NCBI GenBank assembly: GCA_003343705.1
Contig: QAKR01000057.1
Span: forward strand, 1 to 61,228
Direction: 5' to 3'
Source: Clostridiales bacterium
GTDB taxonomy: Bacteria > Bacillota > Clostridia > Oscillospirales > UBA644
Length of the DNA: 61,228 nucleotides
Positions 59,652 through 61,228 of the stretch are shown here, in pieces (the first letter of the stretch is position 1; the number at the start of each line of letters is the position of its first letter). Made by a program: the position numbers and the translations under genes. The notes under the pieces were generated by a model. That model searched no databases. It was not told the DNA's origin and saw only the letters and a list, made by a program, of their open reading frames with translations.

Positions 59652-60764
59652 TTATTTTAAAAATATTTTTTCTGCAAAATCTGCACCGATCGTATAACAT
59701 ATACCGTCTGACACGAGGATTTCTATTGTTGCGTCAGAAACAGGATATTCGTTTTCAACCTCACCTGTTGATGAAAGAACGGTTAAAAGATTTTCATGGA
59801 AAATATAAAACGAATTTCCATTGATATACAATCCTTTTATATCTTTATATTCTTTGGTAAAAAGTGTATTCCCTGCTATATCAAGCAGAACTGTTTTATT
59901 ATTTGCCGTTAATAATGTATATTCATCACTTTGAGCAAAATACGAAAGTGAACCTGAAACAAAAGAATAAATTTGCTTTTGCTCAGAATCTTTAACAGAT
60001 GTTACGGCATTATCTGTTATAAGCGATAGTTCACCGTTTTTCTTTGCCGCAATTGAAGCATAAACAGCGTCTTCTACAACAATTTTTTGTTGAATTGTGG
60101 CTTCTGAATAATTTATTTTACGTAAAACTGTATCAGTCGTTGTTACATTTTGAGAGAATGAAACAGCCCATACGAATCCTTTACCGATAATTGCATCCAC
60201 AACGTATTCGTCTTTGCAATCCCAATTAAATATTTCCGAATATGAATTATCGTAAACAGTAAGCCGTCCTTTATAGCCGTAGCTTTCGGTTATAATAAAT
60301 ATATTACCGTTTTCGGATATGCCTGCATTTATAATATTTTCAGCACATTGAAACGAATACAGAATACCAAAACTATCTAAAACATAAGCTTGCTTACCGC
60401 CACGGTCAAAGGCTAGCACCTTTTTTGATGTTGTACGCAAAACAGGGTTTTTCATACTGACGGAATTTTCCGAATATTTGTACATTCCGGAAGAATAAAC
60501 CGTTATTATACTTTCTGATGCTGTAACAAACCCATCTTTAAAAACAGCGGCTTCTTTACCTGGGCTTTCTGAAATATCACTAAATGTGGCACTTACGTTT
60601 TTACCTTTTAACGCAGACCTTACATCATAAATCATACGCCCGGTATTATCAAGAGAAATATATTCCGTATTCATAAGAATAAACACAGCGACGAATAAAA
60701 GTAAGGTTATTAACAAAAGCCGCCGTGTTGTTTTAAGTTGTTTGAGCTTTTTTTCATTATCCAT
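59652..60764 (-). CDS. DUF5711-type membrane-anchored beta-propeller-like protein
   Basis: A 370-residue protein with one membrane helix (about 14-32) and a long extracytoplasmic domain of repeated short strands (SIITVYSSGMY, FIITESYGYK, LTVYDN, LSLITDN). This fits a degenerate propeller and the DUF5711 family found in Clostridia. Function unknown. It sits between truA and cvpA, overlapping truA by eight bases. Confidence 0.65.
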   Translation of the reverse strand: MDNEKKLKQLKTTRRLLLITLLLFVAVFILMNTEYISLDNTGRMIYDVRSALKGKNVSATFSDISESPGKEAAVFKDGFVTASESIITVYSSGMYKYSENSVSMKNPVLRTTSKKVLAFDRGGKQAYVLDSFGILYSFQCAENIINAGISENGNIFIITESYGYKGRLTVYDNSYSEIFNWDCKDEYVVDAIIGKGFVWAVSFSQNVTTTDTVLRKINYSEATIQQKIVVEDAVYASIAAKKNGELSLITDNAVTSVKDSEQKQIYSFVSGSLSYFAQSDEYTLLTANNKTVLLDIAGNTLFTKEYKDIKGLYINGNSFYIFHENLLTVLSSTGEVENEYPVSDATIEILVSDGICYTIGADFAEKIFLK

Positions 60765-61228
60765 AATTAACCCTATTCAAAAACAATCCGTGCGCCGGGG
60801 CTGTTCTGCCTGCAGCGTTGCGGTCTTTTTTTTCAATAATTTTATCAATGTCTTCTTTTGTTATTTTGCCTTCGTTTAGTTCCAGTAAAGTTCCTACAAT
60901 AATACGAACCATATTATATAAAAACCCGTCGGCTTCTATAAACACACAAATCATCTCACCGTTTTTTTCAACACGTGCAGAAATTACAGTACGTGTAGCA
61001 TCAGTGATTTTTGAGCCTGAAGCCATAAAAGAAGAAAAATCATGTTTCCCTAAAAACTTTTTAATCCCGTCGTTTAAAAGCGCAACATCTATATTATGAG
61101 GATAAAAGAGTGAATATTTACCGTAAAACGGAGATCTTACAGGGCAGTTATAAATATTATAAACGTATTCTTTTGAAAAAACGCTGTACCGTGCATGAAA
61201 ATCATCGGAAACCATTTTGCATGAAAAA
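60757..61228 (-). CDS. truA: tRNA pseudouridine synthase TruA, C-terminal part (cut by window edge)
   Basis: Modifies positions 38-40 of the anticodon stem. The visible part covers DFHARYSVFSKEYVYNIYN, KHDFSSFMASGS, GFLYNMVRIIVGTLLE and the final RTAPAHGLFLNRV, all TruA motifs. The frame is open past position 61215 to the window end (codons for FSCK precede MVSDD). The N-terminal third with the catalytic Asp therefore lies outside the window. Confidence 0.93.
   Translation of the reverse strand, partial: FSCKMVSDDFHARYSVFSKEYVYNIYNCPVRSPFYGKYSLFYPHNIDVALLNDGIKKFLGKHDFSSFMASGSKITDATRTVISARVEKNGEMICVFIEADGFLYNMVRIIVGTLLELNEGKITKEDIDKIIEKKDRNAAGRTAPAHGLFLNRVNYG

Overview
The window reads as a chromosomal segment of a low-GC Gram-positive anaerobe of the class Clostridia, most likely from the Oscillospiraceae/Ruminococcaceae side. 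This is inferred from the rimP-nusA-ylxR-ylxQ-infB-rbfA-nrnA-truB-ribF order, the SpoVB-like flippase, the ftsEX-peptidase-ctpA cluster, the Shine-Dalgarno-rich starts (AAGGAG type) and the carbohydrate-active genes. I cannot name a species. Almost all of 1-48.9 kb and 56-61.2 kb is ordinary, densely packed chromosome. 48.9-56.0 kb is an accessory region.

Layout. 1-8 kb (minus): ftsE-ftsX-M23 peptidase-ctpA-ctpA-greA-lysS. 8-9.4 kb: a PucR/CdaR-type regulator. 9.4-17.3 kb (minus): the rimP-to-ribF translation operon behind a consensus promoter. 17.4-20.8 kb: a small membrane protein, a flippase and a divergent lnt. 20.9-23.3 kb (plus): an ECF sigma factor with a membrane-anchored beta-propeller partner. 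23.5-26.1 kb: small orphan genes and the ruins of an RHS-repeat gene. 26.1-30.0 kb: a sialate O-acetylesterase-like lipoprotein and a double beta-helix lipoprotein behind obgE. 31.4-32.2 kb: rpmA and rplU with a leader. 33.4-39.7 kb (plus): a MurL-MurD fusion, tldD, tldE and an Mrp ATPase. 40.8-48.9 kb (plus): a GH27 alpha-galactosidase, a GH78-type protein, a GGDEF/EAL protein, an HSL esterase, a condensation-fold acyltransferase and a DUF6320 zinc-ribbon membrane protein. 56-61.2 kb (minus): truA (cut by the window edge), a DUF5711 protein, cvpA-like, pgsA and a ClpE-like ATPase.

The accessory region holds the most unusual content. Its centre is a single 1051-residue polypeptide that reads as SIR2-APAZ-MID-PIWI, i.e. 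a one-chain short-Argonaute defence protein of the SPARSA kind with a catalytically dead PIWI domain. It has its own promoter and a leader of about 170 nt. It is bracketed by inverted copies of a highly structured repeat, several hundred bases long, whose core folds as a four-way junction. Four copies lie within 7 kb, and their stems vary in a compensated way. The right-hand copy is itself interrupted by a 173-bp element with perfect 20-bp terminal inverted repeats. About 1 kb beyond the left copy are two related small RNA genes of about 95-100 nt. Each has its own sigma-A promoter and its own U-tract, and they share the blocks TGTCCTAGTCA and GCTTCCAACACCT.

Outside the island the strongest finding is the fusion of a MurL-type glutamate epimerase domain to a MurD-type ligase. 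It implies that this organism can set the D-Glu of its peptidoglycan on the nucleotide precursor rather than through free D-Glu. Smaller oddities include a CtpA paralogue without its catalytic lysine, an FtsX with an inserted coiled coil, an L27 without the Firmicute N-terminal extension and without an intervening prp gene, and an RHS pseudogene.
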